A stretch of DNA of 33,307 nucleotides from Clostridia bacterium (GTDB lineage Bacteria > Bacillota > Clostridia > Christensenellales > Aristaeellaceae), in assembly GCA_017460395.1 (NCBI GenBank), contig JAFUBA010000137.1, forward strand, positions 1 to 33,307. The letters run 5' to 3'. Position 1 is the stretch's first letter. Each line of letters begins with the position of its first letter. Below, one piece after another: positions 33,266 to 33,307 of this stretch. The translations under genes and the position numbers were made by a program. The notes beneath the pieces are model-generated. The model was not told where the DNA came from, ran no database searches, and was given only the letters and a program-made list of their open reading frames with translations.

Positions 33266-33296
33266 ATTTTAAGTGGGCGTATGGTCAGGCAGGCAA
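33266..33296 (-). promoter_or_regulatory. Possible promoter of the pseudouridine operon
   Basis: On the minus strand, TAAAAT (33266-33271) is one base from the -10 consensus. TTGCCT (33291-33296) could be the -35 box but the spacer is 19 bases, longer than usual, so this is tentative. Confidence 0.3.
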
Positions 33297-33307
33297 ATTC
33301 AGGAGAG

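Overview
The window looks like part of the chromosome of a high-GC, carbohydrate-degrading member of the Bacillota, class Clostridia, probably from a gut or rumen. This is inferred from the gene families (LplB/YtcP-type sugar importers, LacI and AraC regulators, GH125, GH67 and GH2 glycosidases), strong AGGAGG ribosome binding sites, frequent GTG/TTG starts, and solute-binding proteins with signal peptidase I-type rather than lipoprotein signals. No rRNA, tRNA, CRISPR array, transposase or phage gene was recognised. The first ~145 bases are AT-rich and do not continue the gene they abut, so they mark a rearrangement, insertion or assembly junction.

Left part (1-6900). A sugar-importer permease gene cut off just before its EAA loop (minus strand) is divergent from a LacI-type regulator and a PfkB fructokinase. 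The 425-bp divergent gap holds two promoters and three LacI-style operators. A GNAT acetyltransferase (minus) follows. Next are a secreted ComEC-like metallo-beta-lactamase-fold protein and a GH125 exo-alpha-1,6-mannosidase (plus), then a small three-helix membrane protein (minus).

Middle part (7000-17550, plus strand). A complete peptide-type ABC importer comes first: a binding protein, two permeases, and one polypeptide carrying both ATPases. Two perfect stem-loops separate the binding protein gene from the permeases. It is followed by a MacAB-like export cluster: membrane-anchored adaptor, ATPase, FtsX/MacB-type permease and a second, secreted adaptor.

Right part (17595-33238, all minus strand). 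Read in transcription order, it starts with an XRE regulator with a LexA/S24-like C-terminal domain, pseudouridine kinase (psuK), pseudouridine-5'-phosphate glycosidase (psuG), an S9 prolyl-oligopeptidase-family peptidase, a 1125-residue GH2 glycosidase, an MBL-fold hydrolase and an AraC regulator. After a promoter region with a palindrome next to a perfect -10 box come LplB- and YtcP-type permeases, a solute-binding protein and a GH67 alpha-glucuronidase. The last four genes form a coherent route for importing aldouronates (glucuronoxylan fragments) and removing their glucuronic acid in the cytoplasm, plausibly controlled by the AraC protein.

Nothing here is clearly a new defence or mobile system. 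The most interesting points are the pseudouridine operon under a LexA-like regulator whose catalytic lysine appears replaced by arginine, the OppD-OppF fusion lacking the usual cysteines, the two-adaptor MacAB-like cluster, the paired stem-loops behind both binding-protein genes, the three-operator LacI region, and the truncated importer at the left edge.
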